Positions 13,717-22,690 are shown, counted from the stretch's first letter. The stretch: DNA of 42,477 nucleotides from CAZNKU01 sp964573775 (GCA_964573775.1 CAZNKU010000010.1:1-42477), one strand, 5' to 3'. Translations and numbers: made by a program. The notes: a model not told the origin generated them from the letters alone.

Positions 13717-16596
13717 TTATTTAACAACTATAATTGCTTTTACTGACCCGTAGTATTCATAAACAAACAACTTAGCCGCTTCTACTGAAACTACTTCCTC
13801 TGTTTCTTCATCTTTTACAACAGTTTCATTAAAGGATGACAACGAAGTCAAATCAAATGATTCCTGCTGAGTAATCTTATCGCTACCCTTAGCTTCAGGA
13901 TCATATACAAAGAACTTGGTTGAACTTGGAGCACTGCGTGAATATACTTTGTCAGAACCTTCGCAATCTTCTGGTTCATCTTCCAATGCAATATCAAACA
14001 GCTGGGTTGTTCCGTCAACCTGAGCACCTACAAGTAAGCCTCTGTACAATACTGTTTGGTGTGTGGTAGAGCCTTCACTAATAGTTTTCTTGCCTGCTTC
14101 AAAATCATCTGCATCAAGTGCATGAATTATTGTTTCTTCATTTATATAGCCCTTGTTATTTGTTACAAAAATTATTACATCACCAACTGAGTATTCGCCT
14201 GCTATAACATTAGCATCAGATGTAAAGTATGTTTTTTCTGATACTGTGCCGCTGCTTGTAATCTGATAACCTGTTACCTTATCACTTTCATCACCATCAG
14301 CATTTGTTTCCTGCTGGATTTTTGTAATAACAAACAATGGTGTGTTGTATTCTACAACCGCTTGGGTTTCTTCTGTTTCATAAACAACAACTACCTCAGC
14401 AATATTAAGACCGCCTGTTACATTGTAAGCTTCAACAATGTATTCCTGACCATCCTTAAAGTAACTGCTTGACTTTATGCCGTATGCTTCAAAATCAGTT
14501 CTGCCCTCACTGTTTTCTTCACTTTCTGTAGGAACAATAAATACTTCTGTGCTTGAACTAATGCGGAATTTGTCGGAACTTGTATCACCTTGAAAATCAC
14601 GGCTTGAAGATTTATACTTCATTTTATTATTATTTTCATTTCTCTCAAAAGCCTTGAATGTAGTTTCATCATCCGGGTCTTCTCTTTCTTCGTTTATAAT
14701 AACTGTATCAATTTCAGAGATTTCCCCTGCAGAATTAAGTGTGTACTTAACAAGCTGTGAGTATCTGCTGCCATAACCATCAATGTTTGTGTTAGGTTCA
14801 CTTGCAGCTTCTTCAAGTATTTCCTTAACTTTATCTGTACTGGAGCATACTTCACCGTCAATCTTAACTTTTTTTGCAACATTTATATAAGGCGAACCCA
14901 TTGTTGGTGTCTTTTTGGAAACCAAAGCAATTCGTACCACATCACTGCTTGATACTGATACATCTGCAATGTAACCAAAGTATGTAGTTGTGCTTGCTGT
15001 TTTCATAATATAAGCAACTCTGCCGTTTACATCAAGATATGCCTTACAGTTGTCACCTGTTCTTAAAGCACTAATAGCACTTTCGCCATATTTATAAAGA
15101 TATGTGGAAATTTCATACTCTGTACCGTTAATGTTTACGTATTCATCATCAATTTCCTTAATTGTACCTGTTACATTTTTATTTGATACTGTAATGTCAA
15201 GTGTAGTTCTGCCGGCTGTTCCCTTACCTTTCTTTACAGTAAGAACATTGTACTGTACAAGATTTGTAAGACCTGTTATACTGCCGGAGCTGTTTTTCAT
15301 TGTAATAACATAATCGCCGTCTTCATCATCAATAGTTAACTGATTATCATTATCAGAACCTACAGGTCTGAACATATCGACAATATATTTATCTGTTCTG
15401 TTAACAGATTTTACAACGTATGTTTCGTATGATTCTACTACCATCTTGGTGTAGTTTCCGCCATTTGAAATAAGTTCTATTGTACCTGCTTCAATGTTAA
15501 GATCTGCAGGAGTAATATCCGTTCTTACTTCGCCGTTAAAGGAAACAACAGCTTTTGCATCAACTCTGGCCTCTCTTACATTTGTAGCAGTAGCACTTTC
15601 GTAATACTGAACCGTGTAACCTGCTTCATAACTACCTGATACTTTGTTCAAGTTTGAAGCGTCAATCTTCAAAGAAACATTTGAACCTGCTTTGCTGTAT
15701 GCAAGCACAAGCTTCTTCGAACCGTCAATGTCTGTTTTGTAATAGTATTCTACATACTTACCCAAAAGACCATCTAATGAAATACCGTTTTTAGCAACTG
15801 AAACATTACTATTGTTAGACTCATTGGTAAAAGTAGCATATCCCACACGTGCAACTGTACCGGTTTCAGAAACTGTGTTAGTTTCGTCAGCCACCAACTC
15901 ACCGCGCGCTTTTGTAATCTTAAGTTTATCCTTTAACCATGTCTGATTTGATGCCATATAAATAGGGCCTGCTTCATGGTCTATTTTTTCAAGCATATTA
16001 ACATCCAATGCATTGTATATCATCTGTGCAATATGAGCACGCTTTGCAGGCTGACCTGTAACTACAGGAACATTGTCTGTAAGGTTAAGATTTCTTGCTG
16101 TCTGCAAATAACCATAATACCAAGGCTGATTTGGAACTGTATTCTGGACAGATTCAGCCTGTCCTCCATAATTAAGTGCACAAACAATCATCTTAAGAGC
16201 CTGTTCATATGTAACATTGCTGTTAGGTTCAAAAGTTGTAAGGGTCATACCGTTTATAATGCCAAGATCATAAGCTGTTCTGATATCACTTATACCCCAG
16301 TGACCTTCAATATCTGTAAACGGAGTACCTGCAGCATCTGTACTGCCTAAACCGGCACTTGCCATTGCTCTCATAAGCATAGTTGCAAATTCTGCACGGG
16401 TAACATCCTTATCGGGACCGAATGTCCCATCCTCATAACCATTAATAATTCCAAATGCGGATAAAATTGTTATGGAATCATAAAAATTATTTTCCGTATC
16501 AACATCGGAAAATGCTGCTGCATTAGGGATTGTTATCATGCCAAAAAGCATTGTTAATGAAAGTAATGCAGCTAAAATTTTTGATAATTTTTTCAT
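13717..16596 (-). CDS. S-layer homology (SLH) domain surface protein
   Basis: 959 residues. A signal peptide (about 1-28, KILAALLSLTMLFGMITIPNA) precedes three SLH domains at about 28-78 (GIINGYEDGTFGPDKDVTRAEF), 90-143 and 154-200. SLH triplets bind pyruvylated secondary cell-wall polymer. The remaining 750 residues are acidic, Ser/Thr/Asp-rich and beta-strand-like, with no enzyme motif I can identify, so it is probably a structural surface or S-layer-type protein. ATG start behind AGGAGG and a good promoter, suggesting high expression. Single gene. Confidence 0.85.
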   Translation of the reverse strand: MKKLSKILAALLSLTMLFGMITIPNAAAFSDVDTENNFYDSITILSAFGIINGYEDGTFGPDKDVTRAEFATMLMRAMASAGLGSTDAAGTPFTDIEGHWGISDIRTAYDLGIINGMTLTTFEPNSNVTYEQALKMIVCALNYGGQAESVQNTVPNQPWYYGYLQTARNLNLTDNVPVVTGQPAKRAHIAQMIYNALDVNMLEKIDHEAGPIYMASNQTWLKDKLKITKARGELVADETNTVSETGTVARVGYATFTNESNNSNVSVAKNGISLDGLLGKYVEYYYKTDIDGSKKLVLAYSKAGSNVSLKIDASNLNKVSGSYEAGYTVQYYESATATNVREARVDAKAVVSFNGEVRTDITPADLNIEAGTIELISNGGNYTKMVVESYETYVVKSVNRTDKYIVDMFRPVGSDNDNQLTIDDEDGDYVITMKNSSGSITGLTNLVQYNVLTVKKGKGTAGRTTLDITVSNKNVTGTIKEIDDEYVNINGTEYEISTYLYKYGESAISALRTGDNCKAYLDVNGRVAYIMKTASTTTYFGYIADVSVSSSDVVRIALVSKKTPTMGSPYINVAKKVKIDGEVCSSTDKVKEILEEAASEPNTNIDGYGSRYSQLVKYTLNSAGEISEIDTVIINEEREDPDDETTFKAFERNENNNKMKYKSSSRDFQGDTSSDKFRISSSTEVFIVPTESEENSEGRTDFEAYGIKSSSYFKDGQEYIVEAYNVTGGLNIAEVVVVYETEETQAVVEYNTPLFVITKIQQETNADGDESDKVTGYQITSSGTVSEKTYFTSDANVIAGEYSVGDVIIFVTNNKGYINEETIIHALDADDFEAGKKTISEGSTTHQTVLYRGLLVGAQVDGTTQLFDIALEDEPEDCEGSDKVYSRSAPSSTKFFVYDPEAKGSDKITQQESFDLTSLSSFNETVVKDEETEEVVSVEAAKLFVYEYYGSVKAIIVVK

Positions 16597-16646
16597 TTGT
16601 CTTCCCTCCTAAAAAAAATTATAAATTACACACTATAAGTAATATA

Positions 16647-16675
16647 ATTTTATCATAGCATAACAAAAAAATCAA
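16647..16675 (-). promoter_or_regulatory. promoter of the SLH protein gene
   Basis: On the minus strand TTGATT (16670-16675) and TAAAAT (16647-16652) with a 17-base spacer; the leader is about 45 bases and ends in AGGAGG. Confidence 0.7.
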
Positions 16676-16733
16676 GCATTTTATTCAACCAATACGTAGG
16701 AATTTGTTGATTTTTTTGTTAACTTTTACTAAT

Positions 16734-18173
16734 TCAGAACCCGGAAGAAATTATATCATCCCCAATTTTTTTAAATACCGGGCATGCAGACTCTCCTCCG
16801 CTTATGCCGTCCTCTGCCATAACAACGCAAACATAACGTGGCTTTTCGGTAGGAAAATAGCCTGCAAACCATCCTTGCTGCATAGTTTTTCCATCCTTTA
16901 TCCATCCCGTTTCGGCAGAGCCAGTTTTTCCGCCTGAATTACATAAATCAAGTTGTGCTCCCTCTCCGGTACCGTCAGACACAGCCAGATTCATCATATT
17001 CATAAGCCTGCGGGCAGTTGTTTCGCTTACAACCCTGCCAAGTTCCGTGCCTGCCATCTTATTGCACACACCTTCCTCATTAACCATTCCGCTTATCAAT
17101 GCAAGCTGGTTTCTTATTCCTCCGTTGCATATTGTACAAAGTACATCTGTAATCTGAAGAGGCGTAACCATAACATCTCCCTGCCCTATTGAAACATTTG
17201 CCATTGCCGCATTATTACCTGCATATTTAGGTACAATTCCACCTGCTTCCACAATTCCGTTTATACAAAGTACCTCTTTGCCCAACCCAAATTCCAAGGC
17301 ATAATTTCTTATATCTTCTATGCCTGTAATTTCGCCAAGAGTATAAAATGCACAGTTACATGAATTTGCAAATGCCTGCTCCAGTGTCTGTAAGCCGTGC
17401 CCCTCTTTTTGGTGGCACACAAATTCTGTTCCGTCTATTACAGTTGAACCCGTACATTCAAAATACATCTCGTCATTATAGTGATTTTCCAAAAAAGCCG
17501 CTGTTACTATAATTTTAAAAACCGAACCCGGATTATATGCGGAAATAGCTTTGTTAACTAGCTCTCCATCCTTGCCGTCAAGGTATTTTTCCAGCTCTTC
17601 GGCATTATAATCAGGTCGGCTTGCCATTGCAAGAATTTCTCCACTTTTGCAATCTGCTACAACTGCCGCCCCGTTAATTTTGTAAAAATCCATGGCGTTT
17701 TCCACAATTTCCTGTATGTGATAATCAACAGTAAGGGATATTCCTCTGTAAGAATTTAACATATCTATTGCATAGCCTGATGAAACCTTGTTATTATTTA
17801 TATCCTTAAGGTAAGATATTTGCGAATCCTCATTGGCAGACAGCACGTAATCAAATGCACCCTCTATACCGCTGCCGCTTCCGTCGGCAGATATATAGCC
17901 TATAATGTGACTAAGTAATTCAGTTTTACGGTTACCGACATAATACGGTGTACCATCTTTTACTACAAGCTTCATTTTTGCATCGGTAAGCTTTATCATA
18001 TTTCTGTCATATATAATTCCTCTCGGACTTACAAAGTCAACAGTTTCTGTTCTTTGAGCCATTACCTTTTCAGTATAATATCTGCATTTTACAACACCGA
18101 CATAAAAAACACGAAAAGTCACAAATAAAGTCAATATGCAAAAACAAACTAAAGCAAATTTTATTCTTTTCAT
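16734..18173 (-). CDS. penicillin-binding transpeptidase (class B PBP, PbpA/SpoVD-like)
   Basis: 479 residues. One N-terminal membrane anchor (about 4-27), a short dimerisation region with SPRGIIYDR (49-57), and a transpeptidase domain with SVFK (S217, K220), SCN (271-273) and KTG (416-418). It makes the peptide cross-links of peptidoglycan outside the membrane. It is shorter than vegetative PBP2/FtsI and has no PASTA domain, resembling the compact PbpA/SpoVD-type proteins of Clostridia. Start taken at ATG 18173 behind AAAGGTGAT; an upstream in-frame ATG at 18206 has no ribosome site. It is divergent from the pseudouridine synthase gene. Confidence 0.85.
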   Translation of the reverse strand: MKRIKFALVCFCILTLFVTFRVFYVGVVKCRYYTEKVMAQRTETVDFVSPRGIIYDRNMIKLTDAKMKLVVKDGTPYYVGNRKTELLSHIIGYISADGSGSGIEGAFDYVLSANEDSQISYLKDINNNKVSSGYAIDMLNSYRGISLTVDYHIQEIVENAMDFYKINGAAVVADCKSGEILAMASRPDYNAEELEKYLDGKDGELVNKAISAYNPGSVFKIIVTAAFLENHYNDEMYFECTGSTVIDGTEFVCHQKEGHGLQTLEQAFANSCNCAFYTLGEITGIEDIRNYALEFGLGKEVLCINGIVEAGGIVPKYAGNNAAMANVSIGQGDVMVTPLQITDVLCTICNGGIRNQLALISGMVNEEGVCNKMAGTELGRVVSETTARRLMNMMNLAVSDGTGEGAQLDLCNSGGKTGSAETGWIKDGKTMQQGWFAGYFPTEKPRYVCVVMAEDGISGGESACPVFKKIGDDIISSGF

Positions 18174-18193
18174 AATTATCACCTTTTTTAGTA

Positions 18194-18223
18194 TTGTCAA
18201 ACACATAAAAAATATGATAAAAT
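18194..18223 (+). promoter_or_regulatory. promoter of the RluA-family gene
   Basis: TTGTCA (18194-18199) and TAAAAT (18218-18223) with an 18-base spacer, in the 80-base divergent region with the penicillin-binding protein gene. Confidence 0.5.
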
Positions 18224-18253
18224 TAAAATAAACTTATTAAGAGGAAGTTTTTT

Positions 18254-19186
18254 ATGAGAAAAATAACTGTAGAAAAAAATGATGCCGGACAAAGACTTGA
18301 TAAATTCATGCACAAGTTTTTCAAATCAGCCATGCCTACATCTATGATTTACAAAAGCATTCGCAAAAAAAGAATAAAGATAAATGGCAAAAGAGGTAAT
18401 GAAGGTGACATACTTCAGGTTGGCGATGTTCTGGAAATGTATATAAATGACGAATTTTTTGAGCAGGAAAAAACACCTGTAACAAAAGTAAAGGCAGATT
18501 TTAACGTTGTTTACGAGGATGAAAATGTTATATTTATAGATAAACGGGCAGGTATAGTTGTACACGATGATGATAACGGCACAGTAAACACATTGGTAAA
18601 TCAACTGTATTCTTACCTTATAGATAAGGGAGAATACAATCCCGACATTGAAAACAGCTTTGTGCCTTCGCTTTGCAACCGCATAGACCGTAACACAAGC
18701 GGTATAGTAATTGCCGCCAAAAATGCACAGGCACTTCGGGAAATGAATGAAATAATAAAGTTAAGAAAAGTTCATAAATACTACCTTGCATTGGTTGAAG
18801 GTACACCAAAAAAGAAAAGTGATACAATGACTGCTTACCTTTTTAAAGATAAAGTTAAAAACAAGGTGTATGTAACGGATAAAAAACAGGACGGTGCGGT
18901 AAAAATCATAACCGCATACAAAACAATCAAACAAATAGGGCAAAACACACTTGTGGAAGTGGATTTGATAACGGGTAAAACCCATCAGATAAGAGCACAC
19001 TTTGCACATATAGGCAATCCTCTTGTAGGTGACGGCAAGTATTCAAAGCTTGACAAAAACAAAAGTGCCAGAAAACATCAGGCGCTCCACGCATATAAAC
19101 TTGTTTTTGAAAAAGAACTTGAATATGAATGTTTAGGCTACCTTGGCGGCAAAAGCTTTGAATCCAAAAGTGCAGATTTTGTATAA
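18254..19186 (+). CDS. RluA-family pseudouridine synthase
   Basis: 310 residues. An N-terminal S4 RNA-binding domain (GQRLDKFMHKF, then IRKKRIKINGKR) precedes the pseudouridine synthase domain. The catalytic aspartate is D145 in NRIDRNTSG (usual HRLDRxTSG, here with Asn for His). VDLITGKTHQIRAH and HALHAYKL-like blocks are also present. It isomerises uridine in rRNA or tRNA; the exact position cannot be told. ATG start behind AGAGGAAG. Single gene with promoter and terminator. Confidence 0.9.
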   Translation: MRKITVEKNDAGQRLDKFMHKFFKSAMPTSMIYKSIRKKRIKINGKRGNEGDILQVGDVLEMYINDEFFEQEKTPVTKVKADFNVVYEDENVIFIDKRAGIVVHDDDNGTVNTLVNQLYSYLIDKGEYNPDIENSFVPSLCNRIDRNTSGIVIAAKNAQALREMNEIIKLRKVHKYYLALVEGTPKKKSDTMTAYLFKDKVKNKVYVTDKKQDGAVKIITAYKTIKQIGQNTLVEVDLITGKTHQIRAHFAHIGNPLVGDGKYSKLDKNKSARKHQALHAYKLVFEKELEYECLGYLGGKSFESKSADFV

Positions 19187-19218
19187 AAACTGAGGTAAAT
19201 ATATTGCCTCAGTTTTTT
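19186..19218 (+). terminator. intrinsic terminator
   Basis: AAAACTGAGGTAA / TTGCCTCAGTTTT stem with T-run, beginning at the stop codon of the RluA-family gene. Confidence 0.85.
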
Positions 19219-19249
19219 CTTGTCATTTCAAGAATTAATAAATTTCATA

Positions 19250-19278
19250 TTGCTTTTTTCAGCAAAATATATTATAAT
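19250..19278 (+). promoter_or_regulatory. promoter of the PAP2 gene
   Basis: TTGCTT (19250-19255) and TATAAT (19273-19278) with a 17-base spacer. Confidence 0.6.
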
Positions 19279-19351
19279 AATCCCCATGACTATCATATTT
19301 CTGTTTTTTTCGACTAATTATGCAAAAGACTCTTTAAAAAGGAGATTATAA

Positions 19352-20056
19352 ATGAAACTGAAAAAACCTGTTGTGGATTACAGAAAAATACGACTAAACA
19401 ATATTACATCCAAAGAATACAGACACATATGGCTTTTAATTATATTCTGGGCAGTTTTCGCCACTTTGTTTGCTGTGGAGGAAAGAATTTTTACATTTGA
19501 TAATTATTATCATCCCGTACACTGTTTTTTGGACGATATAATTCCATTTAATGAATGGTTTGTTATTCCTTATATGTATTGGTTTGTATTTGTTGCGGGA
19601 ATGTTTGTGTATACAATGCTTTACGACATTAAGATATACAAAAGATTCCAGTATTATATGGCAATAACATATATGAGTGCACTTATAATTTACCTTATAT
19701 ATCCAACCGAACAGCTACTGCGTCCTGCCGAATTTGAAAGAGATAACATTTTAACCTGGGTTGTAAGCCAGGTATATTCATCGGATACCAGCACAAATGT
19801 TTGCCCATCAATACATGTAATGGGTGCCTGCGCCGTATGGTCGGCATCGATGTACATTGAGCGTTTCAGAAAAACAGGCTGGCAGATTTTCTACGGCATA
19901 GCAACTGTTTTAATTTGTTTATCAACGGTATTTATGAAACAGCATTCTGTAATTGACATATTCTGTGCACTGCCGATATGTGCAATTGCACATTATTTCT
20001 GCTTTATACGTCCTGCAAGAAAAGAAAAAAGGGCACTTGAAAACACAAAAGCATAA
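19352..20056 (+). CDS. PAP2 superfamily membrane protein
   Basis: 234 residues with about six membrane helices. Phosphatase motifs in order: a weak RP element (LLRPAEF, about 123-129), CPSIHVMGA (PSxH with H155) and STVFMKQHSVID (S191, H198, D202), in which the usual Arg after the Ser is replaced by Thr. Family members dephosphorylate lipid phosphates such as undecaprenyl or phosphatidate phosphates, or act as inositol-phospholipid synthases. The replaced Arg leaves activity uncertain. AAGGAG site before the ATG; single gene. Confidence 0.75.
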   Translation: MKLKKPVVDYRKIRLNNITSKEYRHIWLLIIFWAVFATLFAVEERIFTFDNYYHPVHCFLDDIIPFNEWFVIPYMYWFVFVAGMFVYTMLYDIKIYKRFQYYMAITYMSALIIYLIYPTEQLLRPAEFERDNILTWVVSQVYSSDTSTNVCPSIHVMGACAVWSASMYIERFRKTGWQIFYGIATVLICLSTVFMKQHSVIDIFCALPICAIAHYFCFIRPARKEKRALENTKA

Positions 20057-20059
20057 TTT

Positions 20060-20091
20060 AACCCCGTTGAGGTAACCTCAACGGGGTTTTA
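20060..20091 (+). terminator. intrinsic terminator
   Basis: AACCCCGTTGAGGT / ACCTCAACGGGGTT stem with T-run, immediately after the PAP2 gene. Confidence 0.9.
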
Positions 20092-20124
20092 ATTATTACT
20101 CCATTATTAAGCGCTGATTCAAAA

Positions 20125-20361
20125 CTATTTTAATAATTCATCATATGAAGTATCAAGAATTTCTCTTATTGCTTTTAACTGCGTTGCATAAATGTGCTGA
20201 ATTCCGCGCTCTATCTTTACCAATGATTCTCTCGTTATATCAATACCCATCAACTGCATTTTTCTGACAACTTCTATTTGTTTTATCTTCTTTTCTTTCC
20301 TGATTCTTTTAATATTTTTACCAATGCAAATATTATCCTGTTTAATTTTTTGTTCCAACAT
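20125..20361 (-). CDS. small XRE-family DNA-binding protein
   Basis: 78 residues from the ATG at 20361 (GAGGAGA site six bases upstream). It is essentially one helix-turn-helix domain (IGKNIKRIRKEKKIKQIEV ... LVKIERG). The block MGIDITRESLVKIERG is closely shared with the 80-residue XRE protein at 34758-35000, so the two are paralogues. It is divergent from the Cys-rich peptide gene, and its TATAAT-like -10 (20408-20413) overlaps the -35 of that gene, so it may repress both. No toxin partner is recognised. Confidence 0.8.
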   Translation of the reverse strand: MLEQKIKQDNICIGKNIKRIRKEKKIKQIEVVRKMQLMGIDITRESLVKIERGIQHIYATQLKAIREILDTSYDELLK

Positions 20362-20404
20362 AATAAATCTCCTCACAAAACGAACCAAAATAAGCACTTT
20401 TTGC

Positions 20405-20433
20405 TTGATTATATACTTATTATGTGTTATAAT
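20405..20433 (+). promoter_or_regulatory. promoter of the Cys-rich peptide gene, overlapping the XRE promoter
   Basis: TTGATT (20405-20410) and TATAAT (20428-20433) with a 17-base spacer. A small inverted repeat AAGCA-5-TGCTT (20392-20406) abuts the -35 and could be the XRE operator. Confidence 0.65.
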
Positions 20434-20470
20434 GGGACTCGTATTAGTCCTTTTAGTGGAGGTGCTTGTT

Positions 20471-20662
20471 GTGATACTTGATATTACAGGAATTGAATTA
20501 ACCCCGGGAAATAACGAAGAAAATTGTTTAAGAAATGGCAAACACAATACCGAAGAGGGTAAGCCCATAGAATGCTGTTGCGATGAATGTGATTATATGA
20601 AATGTTGTTTTATTGCAAACAATTTCATTAATTGTAAAACCAATGATAAAAATAAGATATAG
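20471..20662 (+). CDS. small Cys-rich protein of unknown function
   Basis: 63 residues, starting at GTG 20471 behind a GTGGAGGT site. Seven cysteines, five of them in the stretch ECCCDECDYMKCC, plus a leading ILDITGIELTPGN segment. There is no signal peptide, so a cytoplasmic metal-binding or redox-sensing peptide is possible. It is divergent from the small XRE gene and has its own consensus promoter and a terminator. I do not recognise a named family. Confidence 0.65.
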   Translation: MILDITGIELTPGNNEENCLRNGKHNTEEGKPIECCCDECDYMKCCFIANNFINCKTNDKNKI

Positions 20663-20667
20663 GCAAC

Positions 20668-20703
20668 AAAAAATCAGACACATCAGTTGATGTGTCTGAA
20701 AAA
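20668..20703. terminator. bidirectional terminator between convergent genes
   Basis: TCAGACACATCA-GT-TGATGTGTCTGA stem with A-run and T-run flanks. It serves the Cys-rich peptide gene on the plus strand and the GGGtGRT gene on the minus strand. Confidence 0.85.
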
Positions 20704-20714
20704 TTATATTTTAA

Positions 20715-21716
20715 TTATTTGCTCATAGCTTCTTCAATAGCAACTGCAACTGCAACAGTAGCACCTACCATTGGGTTGTTACCCATACCGATTAAGCCCA
20801 TCATTTCTACATGAGCAGGAACTGAAGAAGAACCTGCAAACTGAGCGTCTGAATGCATACGGCCCATTGTATCTGTCATACCGTAAGAAGCAGGACCAGC
20901 AGCCATGTTATCTGGGTGAAGTGTACGGCCTGTACCACCACCTGAAGCAACTGAGAAGTACTTCTTGCCGATTTCGTTACATTCCTTTTTGTATGTGCCT
21001 GCAACAGGATGCTGGAAACGTGTTGGGTTTGTTGAGTTACCTGTAATGGAAACGTCAACCTTTTCCTGATGCATAATAGCTACACCTTCACGAACGTCGT
21101 TAGCACCGTAGCATCTAACCTTTGCTCTTTCACCATCTGAATATGCTTTTTCAGAAACTATGTTAAGTTTACCTGTAGCATAGTCAAAATCTGTCTGAAC
21201 ATATGTGAAGCCGTTGATTCTTGAAATAATTTTAGCAGCATCTTTACCAAGACCGTTAAGGATAACCTGCAATGGAACCTTTCTAACCTTGTTAGCTGTT
21301 TTAGCGATACCGATAGCACCTTCAGCAGCAGCGAATGATTCGTGACCTGCTAGGAAAGCAAAGCACTTTGTATCTTCACGAAGAAGCATAGCGCCAAGGT
21401 TACCATGACCGATACCTACTTTTCTGTCGTCAGCAACTGAACCGGGGATACAGAAAGCCTGCAAACCTTCACCGATTGCTTCAGCTGCATCAGCAGCAAC
21501 TGTAATGCCTTTTTTAATTGCAATAGCTGCACCTACAAGGTAAGCCCATCCTGCATTTTCAAAGCATATTGGCTGAATGCCTTTAACGATATCGATAACG
21601 TCGATACCTTTGTCTTTACAAATTTTTTCAGCTTCTTCCAAAGAAGAAATGCCATATTTGTTAAGTGTTTCGTTAATCTGATTTATTCTGCGTTCATAAC
21701 TTTCAAACAAAGCCAT
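20715..21716 (-). CDS. GGGtGRT protein
   Basis: 333 residues. The name-giving motif GGGTGRT is at 259-265, followed by LHPDNMAAGPASYGM. Other conserved-looking blocks are GIGHGNLGAML and FLAGHESFAAAEGAIG. The family is found mainly in anaerobic bacteria and archaea next to a NifU-like scaffold, as here, and has no established biochemical role. Start ATG behind AGGAGGAA. It follows the scaffold gene by 12 bases in the same operon, so a role in Fe-S cluster or Fe-S enzyme handling is the natural guess. Confidence 0.9.
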   Translation of the reverse strand: MALFESYERRINQINETLNKYGISSLEEAEKICKDKGIDVIDIVKGIQPICFENAGWAYLVGAAIAIKKGITVAADAAEAIGEGLQAFCIPGSVADDRKVGIGHGNLGAMLLREDTKCFAFLAGHESFAAAEGAIGIAKTANKVRKVPLQVILNGLGKDAAKIISRINGFTYVQTDFDYATGKLNIVSEKAYSDGERAKVRCYGANDVREGVAIMHQEKVDVSITGNSTNPTRFQHPVAGTYKKECNEIGKKYFSVASGGGTGRTLHPDNMAAGPASYGMTDTMGRMHSDAQFAGSSSVPAHVEMMGLIGMGNNPMVGATVAVAVAIEEAMSK

Positions 21717-21728
21717 TTTTTCTTCCTC

Positions 21729-22421
21729 CTATTCTGTTCTTGGATCGATGTACTTAGCTGCATCGTCAAATCTGCCGTATGTGCCTGTAGCCTTTTTCAA
21801 AGCTTCGTCAGCAGACATACCTTTTTTGATGTTTTCCATCATTACGCCAAGTTTAACGAATTCGTAACCGATAATTTCATCATCGTCAGAAACAGCAACT
21901 CTTGTAACATAACCTTCAGCCATTTCAAGGTAACGAGGACCTTTAGCAAGTGTTGCGTACATTGTACCAACCTGGCTACGTAGACCTTTACCCAAGTCTT
22001 CAAGACCTGCACCGATAGGAAGTCCGTTTTCAGAGAAAGCTGACTGTGTTCTACCGTAAACGATCTGCAAGAAAAGTTCACGCATAGCTGTATTGATAGC
22101 ATCACACACAAGGTCTGTGTTTAGTGCTTCCAAAATAGTTTTGCCAACAAGGATTTCTGAAGCCATAGCTGCAGAATGTGTCATACCTGAGCAACCGATT
22201 GTTTCAACCAATGCTTCCTGGATAACACCTTCTTTTACATTAAGGCTTAGCTTACAAGCACCCTGCTGAGGAGCACACCAGCCGATACCGTGTGTAAAAC
22301 CGTTGATGTCTTTAATTTCTTTTGCTTTTGTCCAAAGGCCTTCCTGTGGAATAGGAGCAGGACCATGGTCTGCACCCTTAGCGATTGGGCACATATTTTC
22401 TACTTCATGTGAGTAAATCAT
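21729..22421 (-). CDS. iron-sulfur cluster assembly scaffold protein (NifU/IscU-like, GGGtGRT-associated)
   Basis: 230 residues from the ATG at 22421 (AAAGGAG site). The core resembles IscU/NifU-N: GACKLSLNVKEG (C56) and VETIGCSGMTHSAAMASEIL with C77, corresponding to two of the three cluster-ligating cysteines. The third is not at the usual place; C106 or C49 may substitute. No NifS desulfurase gene is adjacent. It is longer than IscU (about 130), with an added C-terminal domain. First gene of a two-gene operon with GGGtGRT under a consensus promoter. Confidence 0.85.
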   Translation of the reverse strand: MIYSHEVENMCPIAKGADHGPAPIPQEGLWTKAKEIKDINGFTHGIGWCAPQQGACKLSLNVKEGVIQEALVETIGCSGMTHSAAMASEILVGKTILEALNTDLVCDAINTAMRELFLQIVYGRTQSAFSENGLPIGAGLEDLGKGLRSQVGTMYATLAKGPRYLEMAEGYVTRVAVSDDDEIIGYEFVKLGVMMENIKKGMSADEALKKATGTYGRFDDAAKYIDPRTE

Positions 22422-22467
22422 TTTATTTCTCCTTTCACTTGTTTGTAAACAAAATCTTACCTTATAT

Positions 22468-22496
22468 ATTCTACAAAAAAATACGTCAAATGTCAA
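22468..22496 (-). promoter_or_regulatory. promoter of the scaffold-GGGtGRT operon
   Basis: On the minus strand TTGACA (22491-22496) and TAGAAT (22468-22473) with a 17-base spacer; an alternative TTGACG/TATAAG pair is offset by about seven bases. Confidence 0.7.
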
Positions 22497-22606
22497 TGTT
22501 AATCTATTGCTTTGTTAAAAATTTTTCAATTTGTTGCATAAATGTCAAATTTTCAGAAAAAAATATATAATTTTGAATAAAAAACTGCACTTTTTTAATT
22601 TACCAC

Positions 22607-22671
22607 TTTACAACGCTAAATTATTGTGGTACAATAATCAAAGCTTAAAAAATAATACGGTACATTACCGT
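22607..22671 (+). promoter_or_regulatory. promoter and palindromic operator of the amino-acid ABC transporter
   Basis: TTTACA (22607-22612) and TACAAT (22630-22635) with a 17-base spacer. About 20 bases downstream ACGGTA-CAT-TACCGT (22657-22671) is a perfect palindrome in the leader, just before the AAGGAG site, a likely repressor site or translation-masking hairpin. Confidence 0.6.
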
Positions 22672-22690
22672 AACAAAAGGAGTTTTTAAT

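Noticed and set aside
20125..20662. XRE and Cys-rich genes as a classical toxin-antitoxin pair
   Set aside because: They are divergent and not an operon, and neither protein resembles a known toxin; kept only as an unexplained pair.
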